Of a DNA stretch of 64,000 nt, positions 34,890-44,723 are shown piece after piece (position 1 is the stretch's first letter; each line of letters starts with the position of its first letter). The position numbers and the translations under genes were made by a program. The notes below the pieces were generated by a model. That model worked only from the letters and a program-made list of their open reading frames with translations. It ran no database searches and was not told where the DNA came from. The stretch comes from Actinopolymorpha singaporensis (lineage in GTDB: Bacteria; Actinomycetota; Actinomycetes; Propionibacteriales; Actinopolymorphaceae), in contig NZ_LT629732.1 of the NCBI RefSeq assembly GCF_900104745.1, positions 1,054,001 through 1,118,000 on the forward strand. Direction: 5' to 3'.

Positions 34890-36581
34890 TCACGTCGCCG
34901 GCACTTCCTCCCTTCGCTCCTCCGTCACCTCCGGCCTCACGTCCGGCCTCACTTCCGGCCTCACCTCCAGGCGCGGGAAGACCGGCGCCGGATCGGGCAA
35001 CCGCTCGCCGGGCAGGCCTGAGCCGACCTGGACGAGCACGCGCTCGGCGAGCGTGGGCACGAACGGTGCGAGCTCGGCACCGATCGCGCGTACGGCCGCG
35101 GTGAGGACGCCGAGCACAACGTCGAGCCGGCGCCCGGCGTCCCGGTCTCCGGCGCGTTCGGCCTTGGCCAGCGTCCACGGTGCGGTGTCCTCGACGTACC
35201 GGTTGGCCTGCGCGATCACCGCCCGCACCGCCCGCGTCGCCGCCCGCAGGTCGAACGCCGCCAGCGCGTCGTCGATCCGGTCCGGCAAACCGTTCGCCTC
35301 GGCCAGGAGCGCGGTGCCGGCGAAGTGCTCGCGTACGTCATCCCGCTCCGGGCCCTCGGGACCCTCGGGAACGATACCGGCACGGTAGCGGTGCACCATG
35401 CTGACCACCCGCTGTGTGAGGTTGCCGATCCCGCCGGCCAGGTCCTGGTTGGCCACGTCCACGAGCCGGTCGAGGGTGAAGTCGGTGTCGCCGACCTTGG
35501 GCACCCTGGCCGTGAGCCACCAGCGCAGCGCGTCGGTGCCGTACTCCTCCGTCAGCCTCACCGGGTCGACCACGGTGCCGAGCGACTTGCTGAGCTTGCG
35601 GCCGTTCGCGGTGAGGAAGTCGTGCACCAGGATCTCGGTGGGCAGCGGCAGCCCGGCCGACAGCAACATCGCCGGCCAGTAGATCGCGTGGAAACGCAGG
35701 ATGTCCTTGCCGACTACGTGCACCCGGCGGCTGCCGGAGGCGCCCTCGCCGCGCCACCAGGTCCGAAACGCCGGTGCGTCCGGTCCGTCGCCGTAGTCCA
35801 GGCCGGTGAGGTAGTTGCCGAGCGCGTCCCACCAGACGTACATCACCTGGGTGGGGTCGCCGGGTACCGGCACGCCCCAGCCGCGGGCCCGGTCCACCGA
35901 CCTGGAGATCGAGAAGTCGGTCAGGCCCGCCTCGACGAAGGCCCGCACCTCGTTCGCGCGTACGGCCGGTTCGATCCGCAGCCGGCCACTGGCGTAGAGG
36001 TCGAGCAGCTGCTGCTGGTAGCGGGACAGGCGGAAGAACCAGTTCTCCTCGCTCACCGGTTGTGGCCGGGTCTCGTGCTGGGGACACAGCCCGTCGGCGA
36101 GTTCGTCCTCGGCGTAGAACTGCTCGCAGCCCACGCAGTACAGGCCCTCGTAGTGCTTGCGGTAGAGGTCGCCCGCGTCGGCGCAGGCGCGCCACAGCCG
36201 CTCGGCACCCGGGCGGTGGCGGGGATCGCGGCTGGTGCGCAGGAAGTCGTCGTAGGAGAGGTCGAGGACCTCGCGCTGTCGTGCGAACGCGGCGGCGTGG
36301 GCGTCCACGAAGTCCTGGGTGGGTACGCCGGCCCGCTCGGCGGCCTGGACGTTCTTGAGGGCGTTGTCGTCGGTCCCGGACTGGAAGCGCACCTGGTCAC
36401 CGCGCAGGCGGCGGTGCCGGGCGAGGACGTCGGCCTGGACGAGTTCGAGGGCGAACCCGAGGTGCGGGTCGGCGTTGACGTACGGGATCGAGGTGGTGAC
36501 GTAGAACCGGCGCGGCGCGGCCGGGCGGGCTGACGCGGCCAGCCGGGTCGGGGAGGTCGGCTGGGTCGGACTGGCGGACAT
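34890..36581 (-). CDS. metG: methionyl-tRNA synthetase
   Basis: The 563-residue enzyme has the HIGH-equivalent PHLGF in IPYVNADPHLGFALEL, a zinc-knuckle (CVGCEQFYAEDELADGLC) and the KMSKS-equivalent GRKLSKSLG, followed by the anticodon-binding helical domain. It has no C-terminal EMAP-type domain. It charges tRNA-Met with methionine using ATP. The knuckle type and short form suggest the second MetRS class, often an additional copy in actinomycetes. The leader (36582-36768) has a hairpin but no T-box motif. GAAGGGAA precedes ATG 36581. Confidence 0.9.
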   Translation of the reverse strand: MSASPTQPTSPTRLAASARPAAPRRFYVTTSIPYVNADPHLGFALELVQADVLARHRRLRGDQVRFQSGTDDNALKNVQAAERAGVPTQDFVDAHAAAFARQREVLDLSYDDFLRTSRDPRHRPGAERLWRACADAGDLYRKHYEGLYCVGCEQFYAEDELADGLCPQHETRPQPVSEENWFFRLSRYQQQLLDLYASGRLRIEPAVRANEVRAFVEAGLTDFSISRSVDRARGWGVPVPGDPTQVMYVWWDALGNYLTGLDYGDGPDAPAFRTWWRGEGASGSRRVHVVGKDILRFHAIYWPAMLLSAGLPLPTEILVHDFLTANGRKLSKSLGTVVDPVRLTEEYGTDALRWWLTARVPKVGDTDFTLDRLVDVANQDLAGGIGNLTQRVVSMVHRYRAGIVPEGPEGPERDDVREHFAGTALLAEANGLPDRIDDALAAFDLRAATRAVRAVIAQANRYVEDTAPWTLAKAERAGDRDAGRRLDVVLGVLTAAVRAIGAELAPFVPTLAERVLVQVGSGLPGERLPDPAPVFPRLEVRPEVRPDVRPEVTEERREEVPAT

Positions 36582-36634
36582 CGGGCAGGTTCCCTTCGTC
36601 TGCTCGCGAGGGGAGGCCCGGTCCTGAGATGCAA

Positions 36635-36661
36635 GAAGGCCCGCTCTCGCGAGGGGCCTTC
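36635..36661 (-). terminator. hairpin upstream of metG
   Basis: GAAGGCCC and GGGCCTTC form an 8-bp stem around a self-complementary CTCGCGAG core, 108 nt after the stop of the HAD gene and 54 nt before metG. Read on the minus strand it is followed by TTGCAT. It may end the HAD-serS transcript or form a leader attenuator of metG. CTCGCGAG occurs again at 36603-36610. Confidence 0.5.
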
Positions 36662-36768
36662 GGCTGTGGATACGGCACGGAAGCGACCCCTAGCGGGGCC
36701 GCATCATCTCCTGGTGCCGGAACGTCATGCCGGAAGCTTACCCGCTCCCCGAACCGCCGCAGAGCGGG

Positions 36769-37659
36769 TCAGCTCGCCGGGACGGTGACGTTGGGGAACC
36801 AGCGGGCGAGCTCGACGGCCACCCCGTGGTCCTCCTGCAGCGCGGTCACGTGATCGGCGACCCGCTGGATCTCGATCGCGGCGTTGCCCATCGCCACACC
36901 GCGCCCGGCCCACGACAGCATCTCGGCGTCGTTGTCGCCGTCACCGATCGCCAGGATGTCCTCCCGGTCGACGTCGAGGCGTTCGGCGACCTTGGCCAGT
37001 CCGGTGGCCTTGCTGACGCCTTCGGGGGCGAGGTCGAGCCAGGCGGTGTAACCGATGTAGTAGGCGACCCCGTGCAGGCCCACGCGGTCGATGATGTCCA
37101 GGAACTGCTCGGCCTCGATGCTGGGCTCGCGCAGGATGACACGGGTGGCGGGCTCGGCGACGAGCTGGGCGATCGACTGCACCTCGATCTCCCCGGTCAG
37201 CTCACCCGGGGGAAAGTGCGCGTTGACGCGGTAGCCGACGCCCAGCTCCTCCACGGCGACGAGCACACCGGGCAACCGGGAGAGCAGCATCCGCACCACC
37301 GGCTCGGGGTCGAACGTCACCACGTCGACGAGTTCGACCCCGCGGCCGTCGACCGAGCCGTCGTGGGTCAGTGCAGCGCCCTCCGGGTGCAGGCGTACGG
37401 TCACCGCGCCGTTGCTGCACACGAGGTACGGCGTGGGCAGGTCGAAGTGCTGCGCCAGGGGGCGGGTCGCCGTCAGCCCGCGTCCGGTGGCGAGCACCAC
37501 GTGCGCCCCGGCCCGCACCACCTCGCGAACAGCGGCGTCCACCACCGGGGACAGCTGGTTCCTCGCGTCGACGAGAGTTCCGTCGATGTCGAGCGCCACC
37601 AGGCGGGGGCGCCAGCTCTCGGCGATCCGGTCAGGCGAGGTCGTCGAGTGAGCTGTCAC
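36769..37659 (-). CDS. Cof-type HAD phosphatase
   Basis: The 296-residue enzyme has all HAD motifs: [12 protein letters not shown] with the nucleophile Asp, [14 protein letters not shown], and [14 protein letters not shown] for metal binding, with the Cof-type cap between. Such enzymes dephosphorylate sugar phosphates and flavin cofactors. GTG 37659 overlaps the serS stop (GTGA), so it is translated with serS. Synteny of serS with a HAD phosphatase is usual in actinomycetes. Confidence 0.9.
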   Translation of the reverse strand: MTAHSTTSPDRIAESWRPRLVALDIDGTLVDARNQLSPVVDAAVREVVRAGAHVVLATGRGLTATRPLAQHFDLPTPYLVCSNGAVTVRLHPEGAALTHDGSVDGRGVELVDVVTFDPEPVVRMLLSRLPGVLVAVEELGVGYRVNAHFPPGELTGEIEVQSIAQLVAEPATRVILREPSIEAEQFLDIIDRVGLHGVAYYIGYTAWLDLAPEGVSKATGLAKVAERLDVDREDILAIGDGDNDAEMLSWAGRGVAMGNAAIEIQRVADHVTALQEDHGVAVELARWFPNVTVPAS

Positions 37660-38930
37660 GCGCGCGGCTCCAGCAGAACCCGGCCACCGAGGTAGGACTG
37701 CAGGGCCTTGGGCACCAGGACCGAGCCGTCGGCCTGCTGGTGGTTTTCCAGCAGCGCGACGATGGCCCGGGCGATCGCGACGAGGGTGCCGTTCAGCGTC
37801 GCCACCGGGCGTACGCCGTCGGCGTCCCGGAACCGCACTCCCAGCCTGCGGGCCTGGAACTCGGTGCAGTTGGACGTCGAGGTGACCTCGCGGTAGCGAC
37901 CCTGGGTGGGGATCCACGCCTCGATGTCGTACTTGCGCGCCGCGCTGGCACCGAGGTCACCGGCCGCGGTGTCGATCACGCGGTACGGGATCTCCAGCCG
38001 GTCCCAGAACTCCCGCTCCCAGGCGAGGAACCGCTGGTGCTCCTCACGCGCCTGGTCGGGGTGACAGAACGAGAACATCTCGACCTTGTCGAACCAGTGC
38101 ACCCGGATGATTCCCCTGGTGTCCTTGCCGTAGGAGCCGGCCTCGCGCCGGAACGCCGGGCTGCTGCCGGCGTACCGCAGCGGCAGCGCGTCCGCGTCGA
38201 GGATCTCGTCCATGTGGTAGGCGGCGAGGGGGACCTCGGACGTCCCGACGAGGTAGAGGTCGTCCTGTTCGACCCGGTAGACGTCGTCGGCTGCCTGGCC
38301 GAGGAAGCCGGTGCCCTCCATCGCCCGCGGCTTCACCAGCGACGGCGGGATCATCGGGGTGAAGCCGTACGCCATCGCCTGTTCGACGGCCATGTTGATC
38401 AGCGCCATCTCCAGCAGCGCGCCGACACCGGTGAGGTAGTAGAACCGCGCACCGGAGACCTTGGCGCCCCGCTCGATGTCGATCGCGGCGAGCAACTGCC
38501 CGAGCTCCACGTGGTCGCGCGGTTCGAACCCCTCGGCGGCGAAGTCGCGGGGGCTGCCGACCTCCTCGAGTACGACATAGTCGTCCTCGCCGCCCGGCGG
38601 GACGTCGTCCTCGACGAGGTTGTCGAGCTCCAGCATCAGTCGCTGGAACTCCCGCTCACCTTCGGCCTGCTCCGCCTCGGCCGCCTTGACCTGTCCCGAC
38701 AGCTCCCGGGTACGGGCCAACAGGGCCTGCTTCTCCTCGCCCTGGGCGCGCGCGACCTGCTTGCCGAGGGACTTCTGCTCGGACCGCAACTGCTCGAACG
38801 AGGCGATCGAGGACCGGCGCCGCTCGTCGGCGGCGAGCAACTGGTCGACGAGTTCGACCGAGGCGCCGCGACGCCGCTGGCTTTCGCGGACCCGGTCGGG
38901 GTCTTCTCGGAGCAGTTTGGGGTCGATCAC
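37656..38930 (-). CDS. serS: seryl-tRNA synthetase
   Basis: The 424-residue enzyme begins [20 protein letters not shown] with the tRNA-binding coiled-coil arm (about residues 30-110) and has the class II motifs: motif 2 [15 protein letters not shown] and motif 3 in [17 protein letters not shown], with TSEVPLAAY for serine binding. It charges tRNA-Ser and tRNA-Sec. GTG 38930 starts at the conserved N-terminus; longer frames upstream are basic low-complexity sequence. It is divergent from the PAP2-kinase gene and shares its stop with the HAD gene start. Confidence 0.95.
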   Translation of the reverse strand: MIDPKLLREDPDRVRESQRRRGASVELVDQLLAADERRRSSIASFEQLRSEQKSLGKQVARAQGEEKQALLARTRELSGQVKAAEAEQAEGEREFQRLMLELDNLVEDDVPPGGEDDYVVLEEVGSPRDFAAEGFEPRDHVELGQLLAAIDIERGAKVSGARFYYLTGVGALLEMALINMAVEQAMAYGFTPMIPPSLVKPRAMEGTGFLGQAADDVYRVEQDDLYLVGTSEVPLAAYHMDEILDADALPLRYAGSSPAFRREAGSYGKDTRGIIRVHWFDKVEMFSFCHPDQAREEHQRFLAWEREFWDRLEIPYRVIDTAAGDLGASAARKYDIEAWIPTQGRYREVTSTSNCTEFQARRLGVRFRDADGVRPVATLNGTLVAIARAIVALLENHQQADGSVLVPKALQSYLGGRVLLEPRA

Positions 38931-39147
38931 GGCATCGAGAGTACGCGGGTGGGCAGGTGGCCTCGCCACCGGTTTACCTGGTAAGCCCTGGCCGGACCAG
39001 GCACGACGTCGTTCAGGAGCCGGAACCGTCCCGGGCCGCAGTTCGGGCCGCGGCCGGGCGGTGCCCGGCCGCGAGCGGAGCCGGCGAGGACGCGCCGGGG
39101 CGCCGGGCGCCCCTGCGGTCTGCGAACTGGCCGATCCCGGGGTAGAC

Positions 39148-41199
39148 ATGCTTTCCGTGAGCAGCAAGACGGGGGCCAGGGACCGCCGGCGGCGCCGACG
39201 GCGCGGTGTGAAGGCACCTGTGCCCGCCGCTCCGAAGGTCGCGACGGCGCCGAAGAACGGCCGGCCCGTCGTCGGCAAAGCCGACCGCGCCGACAGAGCC
39301 GACCGCGCCGACAGAGCCGACCGCGCCGACGGCGCCGACCGCCGGTACGCGGAAGCACCCGAACCCGCACAGGAGCGCTCCGAGCACGGCGAGCAAACCG
39401 GGCAGGCCGAGCGGAACGGGACGCAACGAAACGGATCGCAGTCGCCCGACCGTTCCGGCACGGATGCCACGGTGACCGCACCGGGCGCCGCCACCGGCCG
39501 GCCGGGGAGATACCGCGCCGGAAACCGGCCCGACGGCGACGGCCGGGGCAGAGCCGGAAGAGCCGGCCGGTCCGCCCAGCACCGTGCCGCCCGGGCCGCC
39601 CGGCAGCGGGCGGCGCGGAACCGGGCGGTCGAGCGCCGGGCGATGTTCGCCACGCTGGCCGGAAGCGCCGGGTTCGCCGTCCTCCTCGTTCTCGTCGTCA
39701 TCCAGTGGGCACCGCTGGCCGGCCTGGACCGCTCGGTGGCCACCTGGTGGACGACGGTGGTGACACCGGGCTCGGGGCTCGCGGACTTCTTCGTCGTGGT
39801 GCAGGCGATCAGCCAGCCGTGGGTGCTGCGGGCCGCCGCGGTGGTGGTGGCGGCGTTCGTGATCAGGGCCGGGCACCGCCGGCTCGGCCTCTGGCTGATC
39901 GGGGCGGTCGCGGTCGGCACGCTGCTCGAGTGGTTCCTCAAGGCGCTGGTCGCGCGGCCACGGCCGCCGGTGGCGCGGCCGGTCTCGGAGCCGCTCGGTT
40001 ACTCCTTCCCGTCCGGACATGCCCTGATGTCGGCCCTCGTGGCGGTCGCGCTGGTGATCGTCGCGCTCCGGCTGCGGGTCCGTACGCGCGGCAAGGTCGC
40101 GGCGATCGTCGCGGCAGGCGGGACGATCCTGCTGGTCGGGCTGGATCGGGTAGCCCTGTCGGTGCACTACGTTTCAGACGTGCTAGCCGCCTGGATACTC
40201 GCGCCCGCCCTGCTCGGAGCCACAGTTCTCGCCTTCGGGCTGGGTCGCCCCCGTGACCCGGCAGGTGAGCACGAGCCGGAACGCCCCCGCCGCCGCGTCG
40301 CCGTGGTGCTCAATCCCTCGAAGATCGACGACGCCACCGACTTCCGCAACCAGGTCGAACGCACGGCCCAGCGCGGAGGGTGGGAGCCGCCGGAGTGGTT
40401 CGAGACCACCGTGGACGACCCCGGTCACGCGATGTCCAAGGCCGCGCTCGCCGCCCAGGTCGACCTGGTGATCGCCGCCGGCGGCGACGGCACGGTCCGG
40501 GTCGTCTGTTCCGAACTCGCCGGCAGCGACGTTCCGGTCGGAATCGTGCCCGTCGGCACCGGCAACCTGCTGGTCCGCAACCTCGGCCTGCCGCTGGACC
40601 TGCAGGAGGCGATCGAGGTGTCGTTCACCGGTTCCGACCGGCGGCTCGATCTCGTGCGGGTCGAAGGGGACAGCCTGGAGGCCGACCGGTTCGCGGTGAT
40701 GGCCGGGCTCGGGCTGGACGCGGCCGTGGTGGGCGAGGCGCCGGCCAAGCTCAAGCGGCGGGTCGGCTGGGCGGCGTACGCGGTGTCCATCGCACGTAAC
40801 CTGTCGTTCCCCGCGCTGAGGGTGGACATCGCCGTCGACGACGATCCGCCGGTACGCCGGTGGGTGCGCACCGTTCTGATCGGCAACGTCGGCACCCTGC
40901 ACGGCGGGCTCGAACTCCTCCCCGAGGCCGAACCGGACGACGGGATGCTGGACGTGGTGGCGGTGGCGCCGCGCCGGCTGACCGAGTGGCCGCACGTGGC
41001 GTGGCGGGTGATCCGGCGGTCGAAGGAACAGGACGAACGCCTGCACACCTGGCGCGGCCGCCGGGTCGTCGTGACCGCCGCGGAGGACTGCCCGCGCCAG
41101 CTCGACGGCGACGTCATCGACGCAGGGCGCGAGCTGCGATGCGAGATCGAGCCGGGCGTCCTGCTCATCCGGATGCCGCAGACGGAGCGCCGCACCTAG
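39148..41199 (+). CDS. PAP2 phosphatase fused to a diacylglycerol-kinase-family lipid kinase
   Basis: The 683-residue protein has a basic, disordered N-terminal region (about 1-165) that includes an ADRADR repeat, then a PAP2-type membrane phosphatase (several helices, [10 protein letters not shown] and [11 protein letters not shown] and [12 protein letters not shown] carry the three conserved motifs), then a DAGK catalytic domain ([35 protein letters not shown]) to the end. It could remove and add phosphate on membrane lipids such as undecaprenyl or diacylglycerol phosphates. ATG 39148 is the best start; GTG 39157 is possible. Confidence 0.85.
   Translation: MLSVSSKTGARDRRRRRRRGVKAPVPAAPKVATAPKNGRPVVGKADRADRADRADRADRADGADRRYAEAPEPAQERSEHGEQTGQAERNGTQRNGSQSPDRSGTDATVTAPGAATGRPGRYRAGNRPDGDGRGRAGRAGRSAQHRAARAARQRAARNRAVERRAMFATLAGSAGFAVLLVLVVIQWAPLAGLDRSVATWWTTVVTPGSGLADFFVVVQAISQPWVLRAAAVVVAAFVIRAGHRRLGLWLIGAVAVGTLLEWFLKALVARPRPPVARPVSEPLGYSFPSGHALMSALVAVALVIVALRLRVRTRGKVAAIVAAGGTILLVGLDRVALSVHYVSDVLAAWILAPALLGATVLAFGLGRPRDPAGEHEPERPRRRVAVVLNPSKIDDATDFRNQVERTAQRGGWEPPEWFETTVDDPGHAMSKAALAAQVDLVIAAGGDGTVRVVCSELAGSDVPVGIVPVGTGNLLVRNLGLPLDLQEAIEVSFTGSDRRLDLVRVEGDSLEADRFAVMAGLGLDAAVVGEAPAKLKRRVGWAAYAVSIARNLSFPALRVDIAVDDDPPVRRWVRTVLIGNVGTLHGGLELLPEAEPDDGMLDVVAVAPRRLTEWPHVAWRVIRRSKEQDERLHTWRGRRVVVTAAEDCPRQLDGDVIDAGRELRCEIEPGVLLIRMPQTERRT
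39280..39333 (+). repeat. 18-bp tandem repeat in the PAP2-kinase gene
   Basis: GCCGACCGCGCCGACAGA occurs three times head to tail, with the third copy slightly changed, encoding ADRADRADR. It is a coding microsatellite in the disordered N-terminal tail and may vary in copy number between strains. Confidence 0.8.
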
Positions 41200-41228
41200 C
41201 TCTGTCCTGGCTCCGCCTACTGGCTGCC

Positions 41229-44200
41229 CTACGCGGGCTCCCCGTCAGCGGGTCGCTCGTCGAAGGCGGCCTCCACGACGTACGCCGGCACCTGGTCGGG
41301 TTCGGCGAGCACGGCCGCGACGGCGTACCGAAGGTCCCACCGGCCGCTCGCCCAGGCCAGCGCCCGGGCGAGCCCGGCACCTGTGGCCGCGTGCGGGCGC
41401 CCGTCGTCGTCCACCCACCACTCCACCGACTGACCGTCGACGTGCAGGTCGTCGTACTCCCGCCAGCTCGTGGGCACGTCCGGGAGCAGCAGGCGGACCG
41501 CCTCCGGCACCGGGCGTTCGCCGCCGTCACCCGCAGGCTCTCCCTCGACCTCACCGGCGGCGAGCTCGGAGGCCAGCGGCAGGTCGAGGAGTTCGGCGAG
41601 ATTGTCCGCGGCCTCGCCGGTCGCCACGACCTGCTCGCCCAGGTCGGTGCGCTGCGCCCACATCGGTGCGTCCACGACCACCGCGTCGTCGGCGTCGACC
41701 ACCCGGGTCTGCCGGCCGGCCAGGACGCGGACGCGCTCCGGGGCGGAGTCCGTGCCCAGCAGCTGCGGGTCGAGTGAGCCGAGCTGCGCCCACAGCCGCA
41801 CCATCGTCGGCGCGTCCACGACCAGGGCGGGGTCGGCGAGCCGGTGCAGGATCCGGCGCAGGCCTGCGCTGTCCAGGTCGTCGGCGGTCCGGACGAGGCC
41901 GATCGCCTGCCGGGCCGCCGGGTCGAACGCCGCCAGCCAGGCCGGGGCCGGGCGGGCCAGCGCGGCGATCGCGGGTTCGGCGTCGGGGTCGGCGTACGCG
42001 GGGATCGGCAGGCCGTCGACGTGGACGTGCCGTCGGATCCACCAGGCGGAGTACGACGGGACGTCCACCGCAGGCAGCTCCGGCCGGCGCGGGTCCCGCA
42101 GCCGCGCGGGAACCACCAGTGCCCGGCGCAGTGCCGGCTCGGCGACCAGCAGCGCGAGTGCCCGCGGCCAGGCGTCCTCGCGTACGAAGTCGACGTCGCG
42201 CACGGCGAGGAACTCACCGACCGTTCCGCCGCCGTCGCCTGCCTCGAGCTCGTCGGCGGCCTCGCTGGCCCAGGTCTCGATGTCGTCGAGTTCGGCGAGT
42301 TCGTCCGGCGGGGCGGTGAGGTCGACGTCGGAGGCGGTGACCAGACCGAGCGTGCCCACCACGCCGGCCGCCTCCAGCACCTGCGGACCCCAGCGTTCGA
42401 ACACCGCCCGATCGAGCGGAGCGAGGTCCTCGGGGTCGAACAGCTCCTCCGCCCGCGAGCCGGGGAGGACGAGTGCGCTGGCGGGGGCCAGTTCGCCGGT
42501 GTCGTCGGGCAGGGCGAGGTCGCCGAGCCACGGCAGCTCACCGGGCTGCAGTCCCCCGGCGCGCACCGCGGCGGCGACCAGGGCGAGCACCGCGTCGGCG
42601 ACCTCGGCCGGCTCGTCGGCGTCCGGGGAGTCCTGGACCGCCGCCCGGACCGCTCCGTCGTCGAGGATCCCGCGCGGACTGGCGGGTGTCGCGCCGAGGC
42701 GTTCGAGGATGTCGAACGCGGGTTCGGCCGCGGCCACGGGATGGATCAGCCGAAGGCCGTACGACGCGAGGACGCCCGTCGTCTCCTCGGGGAGTTCGGC
42801 GCCGCCGGGCAGCAGCAGGCCACGCGCACCGCGGGCGACCCGGCCGTCGGCCAGCGGGATCGGCAGCGCGCCCAGCGCCTCCCGGCGTTCGGGGTCGGCG
42901 GCGGCACCGGCGAGGGCGACGTACAGGTCGTGCCACCAGTCCGGCGGGTGCGCGTCGGCCACCGCGCCGAGTTCGTCGACCAGGTCGGCCAGCGGAAGCC
43001 GGCGTACGCCGAGCGCGTCGAGGGCTGAGCCGTGCCGGGGCTCCGGGGCGACCAGCCCGCCGACCACGGACGCGAGAGTGCGTACGAGCACCGGGTCGGC
43101 GTTGTCGACGACGACCGCCTCCCGCGGGCGCAGCAGGAGGTGCGGGTCCTCCGCCGACGGCAGCAGCGGCGTGCCCGGGAGCCGCTGGGCGATGGCGTCG
43201 CGCAGGGCGCCGTCGAGCCGGCCCGCCGGCAGGCCGAGGGGCACGAGGTCGAGCGGGTCGGCACCGGACTCGGCGCGGGCGCGGGCGAGTTCGGCGTACG
43301 CCGCGGCCGCCTCCTGCACCAGCCGGTCGGTGAGCGGACCGGGTGCGACGTGCCGGCGGGTCGGGTCGAGCGGGAACGACGCCAGCAGAAGGGCCGGGAC
43401 CGACAGGGGTTCGTCGGTCGGCGTGGGCGCGTGTACGACCCGCGGCAGCGCCGACTGGGCGGTCCACCCTCCACCGAGCGGGTCGACCGGCGCGGCGTCG
43501 CGGGGCACCGCCCACAGCACCGACCAGTACGGCCGGTCGCGTTCCTCGGTGGGGCGGTCCGCCAGCAGCGTGGCGCGTTCGGCGTCCGTCCAGGTTCCGC
43601 CGGCCCGGACGGTGTGCCAGCGCGCGGCGGCGTCGGACAGCACACGTACGGGTGCGGTGCCGGTGTCGATCTCGACCCGGTCCAGGTGGGGCAGAGCCAG
43701 CAGCAGGGTGTCGTCGACCTCGGCCAGCAACTCGCGTACCAACTCCGCCGCGGCCTCGTCGCGCAGCGGCAGCACCACGGCCGTGTCGAACCCCTCCGGC
43801 GGCTCGCCCTCCGCGGGGAACGGCAGCCGCAACGCCGGCACCTGGCCCCCGCGCCGGCGTACCTCCGTGTCCAGTCCGGTCGCCTCTCGCGCGGCCTCGG
43901 CGACCAGCGCGGCGGTGTCGGCGCGGGAGAACCGCACCCCGCCGGACCGGGACAGCACGACCGGCTCGTCGGTGACCGCGAGCACGGCCGCGAACCCGAC
44001 CCCGAACCGGCCGACGGCCGACTCGACCGGCTCTAACGGCTCGACCGGCTCCAGCGGCTCTAGCGGCTCTAGCGGCTCGGACAACTCTGAGGGCTCACCG
44101 GGACGGACAAGGCCGGTCGGTCGGGCCAGTCCGGTCGGTTCGGTCGGTTCGGTCGGTTCTGCGCGCTTGGCGGAGGCCCGCAGCGTCGCCAGCGACTGCA

Positions 44201-44501
44201 CCCCGTCGGCGGTCAGCCCGGCGCCGGTGTTCTCCACGACGAGGACGGGTCCGCCGGACGCGGACCACGCCGGAGCGTCGTCGCGCAACGTGAACCGGAC
44301 GACGCCGGGTACGCCTGCACGCGCGGCGGCGTCGGCGGCGTTCTGTGCCAACTCGACGACCAGCCGGTCGCGGTAGCCGCCGAGCGCCAGGTCCTCCTCG
44401 GCGTTGGCGTCCTCCCGGAAGCGCGCCGGTGACGCCGACCAACCGGCCAGCACCCGGTCGCGGATCTGCCCTGTCGCAAACGGATCGCTCACCGTAGGCA
44501 T
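41229..44501 (-). CDS. sacsin-like GHKL ATP-binding protein
   Basis: The 1090-residue protein starts with a Bergerat-fold ATPase of the sacsin/HSP90 type: ELAQNAADAAARAGV is the N-box and VVENTGAGLTADG the G1 box, and ESAVGRFGVGFAAVLAV the G2 box. Between G1 and G2, at about residues 114-158, lies a low-complexity lid insert rich in EPLEP and EPTEP repeats. The remaining 800 residues are not recognised domains. Sacsin-type proteins are ATP-driven chaperones, and relatives in actinomycetes are uncharacterised. ATG 44501 is the start; upstream frames are antisense or unrelated. Confidence 0.8.
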   Translation of the reverse strand: MPTVSDPFATGQIRDRVLAGWSASPARFREDANAEEDLALGGYRDRLVVELAQNAADAAARAGVPGVVRFTLRDDAPAWSASGGPVLVVENTGAGLTADGVQSLATLRASAKRAEPTEPTEPTGLARPTGLVRPGEPSELSEPLEPLEPLEPVEPLEPVESAVGRFGVGFAAVLAVTDEPVVLSRSGGVRFSRADTAALVAEAAREATGLDTEVRRRGGQVPALRLPFPAEGEPPEGFDTAVVLPLRDEAAAELVRELLAEVDDTLLLALPHLDRVEIDTGTAPVRVLSDAAARWHTVRAGGTWTDAERATLLADRPTEERDRPYWSVLWAVPRDAAPVDPLGGGWTAQSALPRVVHAPTPTDEPLSVPALLLASFPLDPTRRHVAPGPLTDRLVQEAAAAYAELARARAESGADPLDLVPLGLPAGRLDGALRDAIAQRLPGTPLLPSAEDPHLLLRPREAVVVDNADPVLVRTLASVVGGLVAPEPRHGSALDALGVRRLPLADLVDELGAVADAHPPDWWHDLYVALAGAAADPERREALGALPIPLADGRVARGARGLLLPGGAELPEETTGVLASYGLRLIHPVAAAEPAFDILERLGATPASPRGILDDGAVRAAVQDSPDADEPAEVADAVLALVAAAVRAGGLQPGELPWLGDLALPDDTGELAPASALVLPGSRAEELFDPEDLAPLDRAVFERWGPQVLEAAGVVGTLGLVTASDVDLTAPPDELAELDDIETWASEAADELEAGDGGGTVGEFLAVRDVDFVREDAWPRALALLVAEPALRRALVVPARLRDPRRPELPAVDVPSYSAWWIRRHVHVDGLPIPAYADPDAEPAIAALARPAPAWLAAFDPAARQAIGLVRTADDLDSAGLRRILHRLADPALVVDAPTMVRLWAQLGSLDPQLLGTDSAPERVRVLAGRQTRVVDADDAVVVDAPMWAQRTDLGEQVVATGEAADNLAELLDLPLASELAAGEVEGEPAGDGGERPVPEAVRLLLPDVPTSWREYDDLHVDGQSVEWWVDDDGRPHAATGAGLARALAWASGRWDLRYAVAAVLAEPDQVPAYVVEAAFDERPADGEPA
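44028..44160 (-). repeat. two 9-bp repeat tracts inside the sacsin-like gene
   Basis: CGGCTCNNN units repeat six times at 44028-44083 (encoding EPL/EPV) and CGGTCGGTT-type units repeat at 44132-44160 (encoding EPT). Both fall in the predicted ATP-lid loop and are likely prone to slippage. Confidence 0.75.
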
Positions 44502-44723
44502 TATCGACCCGCCCGGACCTGCCCGCGGCCGGGGCCTGCGGGCAGGTCCGGCGCGATTCACGCGATTCACGCGGATAGGGTTGGGCTCGCCGCGACTGGC
44601 GCGGATGGATCCGACCATCGGGAAGCGGCGAACCGGCCTCGGTCGACTCTGGGGCCTGGACCGGCCTCGACCGCCTGGGGGCCTCGGTCTGCAGCATCCA
44701 CCTGCGACCGAGGGAGAACCCCG

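Noticed and set aside
36582-36768. T-box riboswitch before metG
   Set aside because: The leader has a hairpin but no T-box sequence (TGGAACCGCG type) or specifier loop.
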